DNA from: Acidimicrobiia bacterium
GTDB lineage: Bacteria > Actinomycetota > Acidimicrobiia > Spongiisociales > Spongiisociaceae
Direction of reading: 5' to 3'
DNA: 64,000 bases
NCBI GenBank assembly: GCA_021296345.1
Contig: JAGWAN010000003.1
Location: 78,841 to 142,840, forward strand
The notes beneath the pieces were generated by a model that searched no databases, was not told the origin of the DNA, and saw only the letters and a list, made by a program, of their open reading frames with translations. Of the stretch, positions 54,610 to 63,129 are shown piece after piece. The stretch's first letter is position 1. Every line of letters starts with the position of its first letter. The translations under genes and the position numbers were made by a program.

Positions 54610-55470
54610 TCAGCTCCGAAGAACCTGCGCGGCGATCTCCGCCGCATTATCCAGCTGGTCGGCGCGGGGCTGATCGAAGATAAACTCGTTCACCCCGACC
54701 TCCGAGTAGCGGCCCACCACCTCCGCGAACGCCTCCGGCCCGCTCCACGGATCGGGCATGCCCACGGAGGTCAGGTTGGGTACCCACCCGTAGAAGGACC
54801 TGGTGATCTCGCCCGGATCCCGCCCGATCTCCAGGCAGGCCTCGTCGAGCATACGGTTGCGCGCAGCCATCCCGTCGACCGTCCCGTACGAGTTCCAGCG
54901 ATCGGCGTACCTGGCGCATATCCGCAACATGCGGGGCCGGTGGGCACCCATGGTCAACGGTGGCCGGGGCCTCTGCATAGGCTGCGGACGCAAGCGCGCG
55001 CCGCGGAGCCGGTAGTGCTGACCCTCGTAGGTGGTGGTCTCACCTCGAAGCAGGGAATCGATCACTTCGACCGCCTCGTGGAACTTGCCCACCAACCCGC
55101 CGGGTTCGCCGAACGCTACTCCGAAGCGCTCATGCTCCTCCACGAACCACCCGGCGCCGATTCCCAACTCCAGACGGCCATCGGAAACGTGGTCGATGGT
55201 GATGGCCTGCTGGGCCAGCAGGGCAGGATGTCGAAAGGTGTTGCTGGCGACCAGGCAACCAACCCGGACCCGGCTGGTAACCGCCGCCATGGCCGCCAGG
55301 AGCGTCCAGCCCTCGAAATAGTCGGACGTGGGATCGCTGGGACGTACGAAGTGGTCACAATCCCAGATGCTGTCGAACCCCAGTTCCTCGTAGTACTGCC
55401 ACCGGTCCACGAGGGTGCGATAGGGCAGCGACTGATCAGTGCAGATCCCGTAGAGAATGGACCTGGTCAC
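54610..55470 (-). CDS. LLM-class (F420-type) flavin-dependent oxidoreductase
   Basis: The protein has 286 residues from a GTG with GGAGGT four bases upstream; a TTG nine codons earlier lacks such a site. Luciferase-like TIM-barrel motifs are FDSIWDCDHFVRPSDPTSDYFEGWTLLAAMAAVTSRVRVG, SNTFRHPALLAQQAITIDHVSDGRLELGIGAGW and GAHRPRMLRICARYADRWNSY. The family uses FMN or, more often in actinomycetes, F420. Substrate unknown. It lies downstream of coxS in the same direction after a 143-bp gap. Confidence 0.88.
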   Translation of the reverse strand: MTRSILYGICTDQSLPYRTLVDRWQYYEELGFDSIWDCDHFVRPSDPTSDYFEGWTLLAAMAAVTSRVRVGCLVASNTFRHPALLAQQAITIDHVSDGRLELGIGAGWFVEEHERFGVAFGEPGGLVGKFHEAVEVIDSLLRGETTTYEGQHYRLRGARLRPQPMQRPRPPLTMGAHRPRMLRICARYADRWNSYGTVDGMAARNRMLDEACLEIGRDPGEITRSFYGWVPNLTSVGMPDPWSGPEAFAEVVGRYSEVGVNEFIFDQPRADQLDNAAEIAAQVLRS

Positions 55471-55528
55471 CGGCACCTCCGAGGCGATCGTGGACAACCA
55501 ACGATAGTGGTACCCCGACTGCTGCCGA

Positions 55529-56005
55529 TCAGGTCTCGAACCGCTTCGCCAGCGCCCGGACCAGATCGTCCTGGTAGCCGGTCAGGTACCGGAGGAGTAA
55601 CGCCACCGGGTCGGACGCCCGCCTGTCACCCGAGTCCCAGCCGTCATCCACGATCCCCAACCGGGCACCGAGAGCCAGGCGAGCCTCGTTGAGCACCATC
55701 AACAACGCTTCCGCCTCCGGAGCGGTGAGGTCCACCGTCCCGCTCTCGGCCGCCTGGAGGACGGAAGCCACCGCGTCCCTGTCCATCCGGCGCTGGCGAT
55801 CCAACTCCGGATTCATGAGGCGCTCGTACTCGGACTGGGCGTCCCCATCCTGCGGGTATGCCGCCACCGACAGCCGCCCGGCCGCCGGGTCATCGGGCTC
55901 CTCGCCCACCGACGCGAGCAACTCCTGCATGAGGGAAAGGGCGAGGAGATCGTCTCCCATCGGACGCATTTCGATGCGATCCGGCAATACTTTGAACCGT
56001 GCCAT
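55529..56005 (-). CDS. DUF2017 family protein
   Basis: The 158-residue soluble, mostly helical protein begins MARFKVLPDRIEMRPMGDDLLALSLMQELLASVG and ends YLTGYQDDLVRALAKRFET, matching the actinobacterial DUF2017 proteins that commonly sit beside clpS. The start overlaps the clpS stop (TGATG). Function unknown; the conserved pairing suggests a link to ClpS-dependent proteolysis. Confidence 0.8.
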   Translation of the reverse strand: MARFKVLPDRIEMRPMGDDLLALSLMQELLASVGEEPDDPAAGRLSVAAYPQDGDAQSEYERLMNPELDRQRRMDRDAVASVLQAAESGTVDLTAPEAEALLMVLNEARLALGARLGIVDDGWDSGDRRASDPVALLLRYLTGYQDDLVRALAKRFET

Positions 56006-56331
56006 CACACCCGTTCGATGGTCGCCCACAAGGCGTAGCGATGCAAGGTGTAGCAATCGATCTCCGCCTTCTCGCGCGGCGCGGTGTTGACGATCGAACG
56101 GCCCTCGTGATGCACCTCGAGCATCAGCCGGGTCGCCTTGTCCTCCGAGTACCCGAAGACCCGGCGAAACACCAGCACCACGTAGGACATGAGGTTCACA
56201 GGATCGTTCCAGACCACCACGTTCCAACCCCGATCATGGTCGGGCCGATCTTCCACCTCCGGGGCATCGGTCCGCTCGGGCGCGATGGTGGCAGCCGGCA
56301 ACCCCGCGGACCTCGGCCTGATCGGATTCAT
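56005..56331 (-). CDS. clpS: ATP-dependent Clp protease adaptor ClpS
   Basis: The 108 residues have a flexible N-terminal extension and the ClpS core at about 35-108: WNVVVWNDPVNLMSYVVLVFRRVFGYSEDKATRLMLEVHHEGRSIV, including the NDP(V)N N-degron-binding motif and HxEG. ClpS presents N-end-rule substrates to ClpAP or ClpCP. Start at MNPIRPRS; the open frame extends 18 codons upstream without support. Confidence 0.93.
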   Translation of the reverse strand: MNPIRPRSAGLPAATIAPERTDAPEVEDRPDHDRGWNVVVWNDPVNLMSYVVLVFRRVFGYSEDKATRLMLEVHHEGRSIVNTAPREKAEIDCYTLHRYALWATIERV

Positions 56332-56425
56332 GATCTCAGGATATCCGGGCGCCGGCAATGGGTCTAGGGATCCCGCCGGAGACATGGGTCTTGAAACCCG
56401 GCCTGATCCCGGTCACGCTCATGCC

Positions 56426-56680
56426 ATGAGCACTTCACATGACCACAACTCCCCGGCCCGTACCCCACCGCTGCGACGGACCCTCAGGGACTCCCTGATC
56501 GAAGCCGAGCAGCTCCGTTATCCGGTCCGCCTCCGCACCGTCGGCGGTAGGTCCTTCACCGGGGTACTGACCGAAGTGGGGGTCGATTTCGCCGAGATCC
56601 AGACTGGCGGCGGGCCGGTCGATGTGGCCCTCTTCTACATCGAGAGCGTCGGTCTCTACGAGGGTGCCGGCCAGTCCTGA
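56426..56680 (+). CDS. Small beta-rich protein, Sm-like in pattern
   Basis: The 84-residue protein has a helical RDSLIEAEQLRYPV segment followed by strands VRLRTVGGRSFTGVLTEVGVDFAEIQTGGGPVDVALFYIESVGLY. The pattern (strand, glycine turn, VGxDFxEI strand) resembles an LSm/Hfq-type small barrel. No function is proven. It is divergent from clpS. An ATG five bases upstream is out of frame with this reading. Confidence 0.55.
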   Translation: MSTSHDHNSPARTPPLRRTLRDSLIEAEQLRYPVRLRTVGGRSFTGVLTEVGVDFAEIQTGGGPVDVALFYIESVGLYEGAGQS

Positions 56681-56702
56681 CTCTGAGAGTGTCGGGGCTA
56701 AC

Positions 56703-57518
56703 TCAGGGCACCGTGGCGGCCGGGTAGGTACCCAGTACACGCAACGCAGCCAGGGTGGCCGGACGGGGTTCCAGCACGTCCTTGACTCCTTGCGGACCGG
56801 GGCTATGGATCATGTCGGCGTAGAACCGGTATCTCCAAGCCTCGTCCGCGGGCCGCGACTGCAGGTGAGTCAGGTTGGCGCCTCGCAGGCCGAGTTCGGT
56901 CAGAGCAAGGGCCAGCGAACCGGGGGAGTGAGCCGTCTCGAATACCATCGAGGTCTTGTTGGCGTCCTCGCTCACCTCCCATCTGTCCGGGGCCAGGATC
57001 ACGAACCGGGTGGTGTTGTGATCCCGATCCAGGAAGTCCTCCAGGAGTACCTTCCCGCCATGGCGCCGGGCAGTGTGTCGAGGAGCCAGAGCTGCCACCG
57101 AAGGATCTCCTCTCTCGACGACAGCCCGTACCGCGCCTGCCGTGTCGTGGACGGGGATCGGGTTCCACCCTGCCTGCTCGATGCGGTCATCCGCTTGTGC
57201 GAGGGCCTGGGGATGGGACCAGACCTCCTCGATACCGTTGATAGTCGATCCCGCAACGCCGATCAGAGCATGGCGGACTTCGATGAGGTGCTCGCCGATG
57301 ATCGAGACCGGGTGACGGGCCAAGCGGTCGAGAACCGGCAAGATGCTTCCGATGGTGGAGTTCTCGATCGGTAGCACCAGCCGATCCACGTCACCATGCC
57401 CGAGCGCCTGGAAAGATCGAGCGAAGCTGCCGAAGCCGATCCGCTGCGCCTCCGGGTAGAGCCGGATCGCCACCTGGTCCGAGTACGAGAGGCCTTCGCC
57501 TTGATAACCGACCTTCAT
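56703..57518 (-). CDS. pheA: Prephenate dehydratase
   Basis: The 271-residue protein has the PDT domain, KVGYQGEGLSYSDQVA at the start, LVLPIENSTIGSIL, and the catalytic TTRF motif in DHNTTRFVILAP. A C-terminal ACT domain follows, with ETAHSPGSLALALTELGLRGANLTHLQSRP (matching the ESRP phenylalanine site). It makes phenylpyruvate for phenylalanine. It is separated from tyrA and aroF by about 10 kb. No clear ribosome-binding site precedes the ATG. Confidence 0.94.
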   Translation of the reverse strand: MKVGYQGEGLSYSDQVAIRLYPEAQRIGFGSFARSFQALGHGDVDRLVLPIENSTIGSILPVLDRLARHPVSIIGEHLIEVRHALIGVAGSTINGIEEVWSHPQALAQADDRIEQAGWNPIPVHDTAGAVRAVVERGDPSVAALAPRHTARRHGGKVLLEDFLDRDHNTTRFVILAPDRWEVSEDANKTSMVFETAHSPGSLALALTELGLRGANLTHLQSRPADEAWRYRFYADMIHSPGPQGVKDVLEPRPATLAALRVLGTYPAATVP

Positions 57519-57792
57519 AGACCGGAGGGTACTCGGCACGGAGGTCCGCCCGGAAGGGTGAGGACGCTGTGCAAATCCCGTGAATGGTGACCGTCTGGTG
57601 GTACGTTCGCGGTCCTGGCCCGTGGGTTAACGGCGGGACACGGCAACAGTTCCGAGCAGGCGAGAAGGCCGGGAGGACGATTCTCGCCGGAAAGACTCAG
57701 AGGGAGCGGATCACTACTTTCCCGAACCGCCCTAATACACAGGTAAATAGAGTTTTCTCGATATCGGACAAGTTCACGAGTCCAAGACAGAT

Positions 57793-58428
57793 ATGACCAG
57801 CCGACACACTTCGACACTAACCGACAGCATGGCCTGGGCAGAGGCCGCTCTTCGCGATTGTGAAGAAAACCTGCAGGCAAAGGCCAAGGCAGCCCTGTCC
57901 GAAGGGCGGTACGACGAGGCGGTCCACCTGGCCTCCTTCGCCAGAGCGGTCAACGAGACCGCCGCCCGCGCCAAGCACGTGCGCCTGTCCAAGGCATCCG
58001 CAGGCCATCAGGGCCTCACGTACGCCCAGCCCGAGGACCCCCGGCTGGCTGAGTATCTGGCGCGAAGCGACGGACAACCGGCCTGGTACACCAGGGACCG
58101 CGACGTGCTCGTAAAGACGGTGACCTCGAAGAAAAGCGGGAACCGCTACACCGTGCGGGCGTCCCGGCAGCAGGTGGAGGCCATCGTCGGCTACCTGGCC
58201 GCCAACGGAGATCCCGACCACCCCATCCCGACCCGTCGCATCTTCACGGCTCTGTCCGTAGACGGCTCGGCGCCTCCTGCCTACCAGGGTCATGTCGTGC
58301 TGGGTTGGCTGAGGCAGATCGGAATCATCGTCAAACGCCCCGGAACCTCCGGATACGTGGCACCCGAGGCCCACCTCCTGGACAAACAGTTCGACGACCT
58401 TTGGCGGTCGCTCCCCCCACACATGTAG
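57793..58428 (+). CDS. Hypothetical protein with N-terminal helical repeat and C-terminal winged-helix-like region
   Basis: The 211 residues show a helical N-terminal part (about 12-60, AEAALRDCEENLQAKAKAALSEGRYDEAVHLASFARA, like TPR helices) and a charged middle (DRDVLVKTVTSKKSGNRYTVRASRQQVEAIVGYLA). The C-terminal region may be a winged helix (IPTRRIFTAL...GHVVLGWLRQIGIIVKRPGTSGYV). The start is preceded by AT-rich promoter-like sequence. No family recognised. Confidence 0.6.
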   Translation: MTSRHTSTLTDSMAWAEAALRDCEENLQAKAKAALSEGRYDEAVHLASFARAVNETAARAKHVRLSKASAGHQGLTYAQPEDPRLAEYLARSDGQPAWYTRDRDVLVKTVTSKKSGNRYTVRASRQQVEAIVGYLAANGDPDHPIPTRRIFTALSVDGSAPPAYQGHVVLGWLRQIGIIVKRPGTSGYVAPEAHLLDKQFDDLWRSLPPHM

Positions 58429-58478
58429 CTAATGGTTAGTAGTTAGTAATTGGTGGTAGCAACTACTAACTACTAGCT
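58427..58478. repeat. Palindromic TTAGTAG-unit hairpin between convergent genes
   Basis: AGCTA and two-plus TTAGTAG-type units (58427-58450) face reverse-complement units (58459-58478, TACTAACTACTAGCT). It overlaps both stop codons: the left arm begins in the stop of the 57.8-kb gene and the right arm in that of the Fe-S gene. It may act as a bidirectional terminator and belongs to the heptamer family seen at 38.1 and 60.7 kb. Confidence 0.65.
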
Positions 58479-60621
58479 ACTCTTCGAAGACAGAGTCGGC
58501 CAGGATCATCGAGATGTCCCGGACGGCCACCGATCCTTCCTCTCCGAGCTCGCGCACTCCGTCGTCGAGCATGACGTAGCAGAAGGGACACGCCACCGCT
58601 ACCTCGTCGGCGCCGGTTGCCACCGCTTCCTCGGCCCGCTCGATGTTGACCTTCTTGCCGACCCGCTCCTCCATCCACATCTGCGAACCGCCGGCCCCGC
58701 AGCAGAACGAGCGGGTTCCGGACCGGCCCATTTCCACCACGTTGATCCCGCCGATGGCGGCCACCACTCCCCGGGGCGCCATATACACGCCGTTGTGGCG
58801 GCCCAGGTAGCAGGAATCGTGGTAGGTGACCGTCTTGGATTGCCCGTTCCTGGTCCGGAGCAGGCCCTGCCCCACCAGGTCGGACAGAACTTGGCTGTGA
58901 TGGATCACCTCGTAGTCGCCACCGAACTGCGGGTACTCGTTCTTCAAGGTATTGAAGCAATGCGGGCACTGGGTGATGACCTTCCGTACCCCCCGGTCCG
59001 CGAGCGTCTCGACGTTCTGGATGGCCAGCATCTGGAAGACGAACTCGTTGCCAGACCGCCGAGCCGGATCGCCGGTGCACAGCTCGGCGGGTCCAAGTAT
59101 GGCGAAGCTGACCCCGGCCTCATGGAGGAGGCGGGCAGTCGCCACCGTCACCTTCCGGTTACGGTCGTCGAACGAGCCGGCACAACCCACCCAGTAGAGA
59201 TACTCGGCCGTCTCCACGTCGTGGCCGAGGATCGGCACCTCGAAGTCCAGCTCGGAGGTCCACGCTGCCCGGTCCGCCTGGCCCATACCGTACGGATTGG
59301 ACGAGTTCTCCATCGACAGGTAGGCCTTCCCCAACTCCGCCGGGAAGTCCGCTTCCATCAACGCCAGGTAGCGGCGCATATCGAGGATCTTGTCCAGGAT
59401 CTCGATGTCGACCGGGCAGATCTCGTCGCATGCCTTGCACGATGTGCAGGCCCAGAGCTCCTCGGGGGTGATCCGCTCGAACACGTTGTCGGCGGACACG
59501 GTGATGGCTCCGTCCACCGAGACCGGGGGCGTCACGGCCGGGTCGGCAGTCCCGGCCGCCACCTCACCGAGCTTGAGCACGATCTCGCGGGGATCCAGCG
59601 CTTTACCCGTGGCGTTGGCCGGGCACACAGATGTGCACCGTCCGCACACCGTGCAGGCGTCGGTGTCGAGCAACTGCTTCCAGGTGAACTCCCCCACCAC
59701 CGATGCGCCCACTGTCTCGATGTCCTCGACCTCCATCAGGTTGGGCATCTCCCGCATGGCGCCTGGCGGCCGTTCCTTGGGACCGAGGAACATGTTGACC
59801 GGCGAGGTGACCATGTGCCGGAGCTTGGTGGTGGGCAGCACCACCAGGAACGCCAGGAAGGAGGCGACGTGGATCACCCAGATGACCTGATGGATGCCCG
59901 CTGCCGGCCCTTGCGGCACCAGCTGCGATAGCGGATAGCCCACGAACGACCACACCTCGTAGGACGGCCGGTTCTCTACGGCGATCCGGGCCGCTTCGGT
60001 TGCCAGCCCGCTGACGCCGATCAGTGACAGGGTGACCAGGATCCAGAAATCCTCGGGTCGGGTCTTGGATCGCAGACGCCACGGCGCCTGCCCGTACCTT
60101 CTCACGAAAGCCCAGGCCAACCCTCCGAGAAACACCAGCGCCGCCGCGTCCAGGATGAAGGAATAGGCCCTGTAGACGTCGTCCTGGAGGAACTTGAAAC
60201 CAGCCGGTAGCAGGTGATCGATCTCCAGGGTCACGGTACCGAGGAAGAGCACCAGGAACCCGTAATAGACCATGGAGTGCATCAATCCGGCGCCGCGCTC
60301 GCGCATGAGGGTCTGCATCCGGAGTCCCGCGCCCATGGCGGCCAGCCGCTCCCTCCAGAGGCCGGTGCGCCGGTCGGGCGAACCTCGTTGCCAGTTCTTG
60401 GCCCGGAGCGAGAACAGGTAGAATGTCAGGAACAGGAAGCCCGCCACCGCCACGTAGAACATGGCTTCCACCGCGGTCGGGATGTTGACGAACACCTCGC
60501 GGGATACGGGGCTCTCGGCGTGGCCCGGGAACTGCCCGGCAAACCAGCTCGCCAGGGTCCCGAACACCGCCAGCGCCCCCACGAACACCAGTATCTCGGC
60601 AGCGGTGAACTTACGACGCAT
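58477..60621 (-). CDS. Membrane-anchored HdrD/GlpC-like Fe-S oxidoreductase
   Basis: The 714-residue protein has five to six N-terminal membrane helices (about 8-270; NarI/HdrE-like in position). Two 4Fe-4S ferredoxin motifs follow, [16 protein letters not shown] and [15 protein letters not shown], then two CCG domains ([12 protein letters not shown]...[14 protein letters not shown] and [12 protein letters not shown]...[12 protein letters not shown]). These resemble HdrD and related reductases that transfer electrons between quinone and thiol or flavin partners. The start at MRRKFT follows GGAGGAG. No partner genes are adjacent. Its physiological role is unknown. Confidence 0.85.
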   Translation of the reverse strand: MRRKFTAAEILVFVGALAVFGTLASWFAGQFPGHAESPVSREVFVNIPTAVEAMFYVAVAGFLFLTFYLFSLRAKNWQRGSPDRRTGLWRERLAAMGAGLRMQTLMRERGAGLMHSMVYYGFLVLFLGTVTLEIDHLLPAGFKFLQDDVYRAYSFILDAAALVFLGGLAWAFVRRYGQAPWRLRSKTRPEDFWILVTLSLIGVSGLATEAARIAVENRPSYEVWSFVGYPLSQLVPQGPAAGIHQVIWVIHVASFLAFLVVLPTTKLRHMVTSPVNMFLGPKERPPGAMREMPNLMEVEDIETVGASVVGEFTWKQLLDTDACTVCGRCTSVCPANATGKALDPREIVLKLGEVAAGTADPAVTPPVSVDGAITVSADNVFERITPEELWACTSCKACDEICPVDIEILDKILDMRRYLALMEADFPAELGKAYLSMENSSNPYGMGQADRAAWTSELDFEVPILGHDVETAEYLYWVGCAGSFDDRNRKVTVATARLLHEAGVSFAILGPAELCTGDPARRSGNEFVFQMLAIQNVETLADRGVRKVITQCPHCFNTLKNEYPQFGGDYEVIHHSQVLSDLVGQGLLRTRNGQSKTVTYHDSCYLGRHNGVYMAPRGVVAAIGGINVVEMGRSGTRSFCCGAGGSQMWMEERVGKKVNIERAEEAVATGADEVAVACPFCYVMLDDGVRELGEEGSVAVRDISMILADSVFEE

Positions 60622-60670
60622 CCGGGGCTCCTCCGTATTCGGGCCGTCGCCCGAAGTGTAGAGGCCCGTG

Positions 60671-60836
60671 TCCACTGACCAGTGGCCAGTGGATAGTGGC
60701 CAGTGGCCAGTAGGTGGTGGCCAGTTGAGGTTGCTAGTGGCTGGTCGAATCTCTCCGGCTAATCGGGGGCGGTTCGCTAACCATGGCTAGCGCCACTGGC
60801 CACTGAGAACTGACCACCGAGAACTGACCACTAGGT
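60671..60836. repeat. Heptamer-array palindromic element (third copy)
   Basis: The left arm (about 60671-60745) repeats GGCCAGTG-type units. The right arm (about 60789-60836) repeats CCACTGGCCACTGAGAACTGACC-like units in reverse-complement sense. The arms can pair across about 45 bp. It fills the gap between the Fe-S gene start and the proC stop, the latter just 1 bp away. Same family as the 38.1-kb element. No gene lies within. Confidence 0.65.
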
Positions 60837-61652
60837 CTAGCCGGCGGCGATCTCTCCGAGTTCTACGGAGCGTTCCGTAGCGGCGGCGACCGCATCACGG
60901 ACCACCTCCACGAAACCGCCCTGGTTCATAACCGCCAGAGCCTCGGCGGTGGTGCCACCCGGCGACGCCACCCGTTTGCGCAGGACGGAGGGGTTATCGT
61001 CGGAGGACTCCATCATCGTCCCGGCGCCCTTGATCGTCCGAGCCGCCAGCCGAAGGGCTGTCTCGGGATCGAGTCCCTGGCGGACTCCCTCGGCAACCAT
61101 CGCCTCGGCCAGCAGATAGGCATAGGCCGGGCCACTTCCCGACACCGCGGTCACCGCATCCAGCAGAGCCTCCTCGACCTCCTCCACCAGGCCGACGGCC
61201 GACAGTACGGTCCGGGCCTTGGCCATGTGATCGGCGCCGGCGTGGGTACCGGGAGCGCAGGCAGTGATGCCTTCACCGACCAGTGCGGGCGTGTTGGGCA
61301 TGGTCCGGATCACCGGAACTTCGCCCAGGGCCCGCTCGTACACGCTGAGCGGAACTCCGGCCACCAGCGCCACGAGCAGCTGATCCACCGTCAATACCTC
61401 GGCCAGCTGGCCCAGAGCAACGTGGATGTCCTGGGGTTTGACGGCCAGCACCACGATGTCCTGACCGTCGATGCCATCAGACGGCAAGCCCTCAGTCCGG
61501 CAGCCGGTGGCTTCGCGCAACTCCGTGGCCCGCGGTTCGTAGGCCTCGATCAGTGTCAGGTCCGAGGGAGTCCAGCCGGCCTCGAGGAGGCCGGAGAGCA
61601 GGGCGCCGCCCATGGCGCCGACGCCGACGATTGCGATGGAGGACCGATCCAT
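60837..61652 (-). CDS. proC: Pyrroline-5-carboxylate reductase
   Basis: The 271 residues show the Rossmann motif AIVGVGAMGGALLSGLLEAGW, VVLAVKPQDI, RTMPNTPALVGEGITA and a C-terminal SGPAYAYLLAEAMVAEGVRQGLD plus VASPGGTTAEAL, all ProC signatures. It reduces pyrroline-5-carboxylate to proline with NAD(P)H. The downstream end lies against a heptamer repeat element. Confidence 0.95.
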   Translation of the reverse strand: MDRSSIAIVGVGAMGGALLSGLLEAGWTPSDLTLIEAYEPRATELREATGCRTEGLPSDGIDGQDIVVLAVKPQDIHVALGQLAEVLTVDQLLVALVAGVPLSVYERALGEVPVIRTMPNTPALVGEGITACAPGTHAGADHMAKARTVLSAVGLVEEVEEALLDAVTAVSGSGPAYAYLLAEAMVAEGVRQGLDPETALRLAARTIKGAGTMMESSDDNPSVLRKRVASPGGTTAEALAVMNQGGFVEVVRDAVAAATERSVELGEIAAG

Positions 61653-61715
61653 GGTCGGAGTATATGGCGCGCCGGGCCGGCCGATCCGGTTTCGGCGGGA
61701 CCACTCCCATGAAGG

Positions 61716-62387
61716 CTATGGACGGTCGAGGACCTCCCGGATCCTCGCAACCAGCGCGCCGACCGCCTGACGGTTGTATCCCTCGGGAATGATCAGGTCG
61801 GCGTGCCGTTTCGAGGGCTCCACATACCGCTCGTGCATGGGCTTCACGGTGGCCTGATACTGGGCGACTATCGATTCGAACGATCGGCCTCGCTCGCGCA
61901 TGTCCCGCTCCACCCGGCGCAATACCCTCAAGTCGGGGTCGGTGTCCACGAACACCCGAAGGTCCAGCGCATCCCGCAGGTCGGGCTCCACCAGCGTCAG
62001 TATCCCCTCGACCACGATCACCGGCCGCGGCGGGATAGAAACGGTCCGGGACCGGCGCAGGTGTCGGGAGAAGTCGTACAGGGGGTGCTCGATCGTCTCC
62101 CCGGCCGCCAGGCTCTCCAGGTGGGTCAGGAGCAACTCGGTCTCGAGTGAGTCGGGATGGTCGTAATTGACCTTGGTCCGCTCCTCGTACGAGATCTCGG
62201 GCCGGTGCCGGTAGTAGGCGTCATGGGCGATCAGCGCCACCTGCTCCGGGCCGATCCGGTCGACGATCGCCCCACAAATCGTGCTCTTGCCCGAGCCCGA
62301 CCCGCCCGCCACACCGACTACGAAGGGGCGTCCCTCCGGCCGGTCTTGGTTTCCTTTCTCCACCCGGACCCCACCGGACGTGCTCAC
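61716..62387 (-). CDS. udk: Uridine kinase
   Basis: The protein has 223 residues from a GTG that overlaps the stop of the preceding gene (GTGA). P-loop FVVGVAGGSGSGKSTICGAIV, IAHDAYYRHRPEIS, NYDHPDSLETELLLTHLE and VIVVEGILTLVEPDLRDALDLRVFVDTD are typical of uridine-cytidine kinases. The family phosphorylates uridine in pyrimidine salvage. The open frame extends upstream into the overlapping gene but without support. Confidence 0.93.
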   Translation of the reverse strand: MSTSGGVRVEKGNQDRPEGRPFVVGVAGGSGSGKSTICGAIVDRIGPEQVALIAHDAYYRHRPEISYEERTKVNYDHPDSLETELLLTHLESLAAGETIEHPLYDFSRHLRRSRTVSIPPRPVIVVEGILTLVEPDLRDALDLRVFVDTDPDLRVLRRVERDMRERGRSFESIVAQYQATVKPMHERYVEPSKRHADLIIPEGYNRQAVGALVARIREVLDRP

Positions 62388-62953
62388 CGCTTGCCCTTGG
62401 CCGCCTTTTGCTCCGCCTTCATGCGCGCCTTGGCTTGACGTAGACCTTCGATCTGGTCGAACTCGGCGATGTCGGCGATGGAGGGCCAGTCGGCGGCCAC
62501 CTCCTCCCATCCAGGAGGGCCCTCACCGAGCCGTTTGCCGACGATGCCCGCAAAGATGCGGGCCTTGGCGACGCCGAAGCCAGGGAGCTTCTTGAGCCGC
62601 CTCAGCAGTTCGGGGCCGTCCGCGGCGGTCTTCCAGATGGCGGCCGCGTCACCGTCGTAATGGTCTGAGAGCGCCTGGCACAGCGCCTGCGTACGCCGAG
62701 CCATGGCGTTGGGAAAGCGGTGGAGTGCCGGCGGGCCGCGAAACACCGCCTCCAGCTCGTCCCCGTCGATCGCGGCGATGTGAGCCGCGTCCAGCGGCTG
62801 CCCCAACCGGTCCGCAAGGACATGTGGGGAATGGAAAGCCACCTCCATCCTCACCTGCTGGTCCAGCAACATCCCGATCATGAGAGCCAGCGAGCTGGTG
62901 GCGAGAAGCCGGTTGGCATCCTCAGAAGAGGTCCACGGAAGCACCTCGGGCAT
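62384..62953 (-). CDS. HhH-GPD family protein (DNA glycosylase-like)
   Basis: The 189-residue protein resembles the actinobacterial uncharacterised HhH-GPD group: LALMIGMLLDQQVRMEVAF (helix with LxQQ), MARRTQALCQALSDHYDGD, and a helix-hairpin-helix LKKLPGFGVAKARIFAGIVGKR. The lysine-rich C-terminus (MKAEQKAAKGKR) may bind DNA. No C-terminal Fe-S cysteine set is present. Function in base excision is inferred. The ATG at 62953 follows AGGAGGGAGG; a longer frame is unsupported. Confidence 0.8.
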   Translation of the reverse strand: MPEVLPWTSSEDANRLLATSSLALMIGMLLDQQVRMEVAFHSPHVLADRLGQPLDAAHIAAIDGDELEAVFRGPPALHRFPNAMARRTQALCQALSDHYDGDAAAIWKTAADGPELLRRLKKLPGFGVAKARIFAGIVGKRLGEGPPGWEEVAADWPSIADIAEFDQIEGLRQAKARMKAEQKAAKGKR

Positions 62954-63129
62954 GAATCCTCCCTCCTGTAGAGCGATCGCCCGGTTCCGTCGAACCGGCA
63001 AGCCATACCGATCAGGAGGGTACCTCCGTTTGGACCCGGCGCGCCGGGCGGCAGGGGCCCAGCAGCCACGATCGGGGCCCGGTCCGACCATTCGATGTAA
63101 CGGTCCCGACAATCTGGTTGACTTGTCCC

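Noticed and set aside
57584-57796. Open frame of 70 codons before the 57.8-kb gene
   Set aside because: Its composition is not protein-like, it has no homology features, and the region appears to be promoter sequence.
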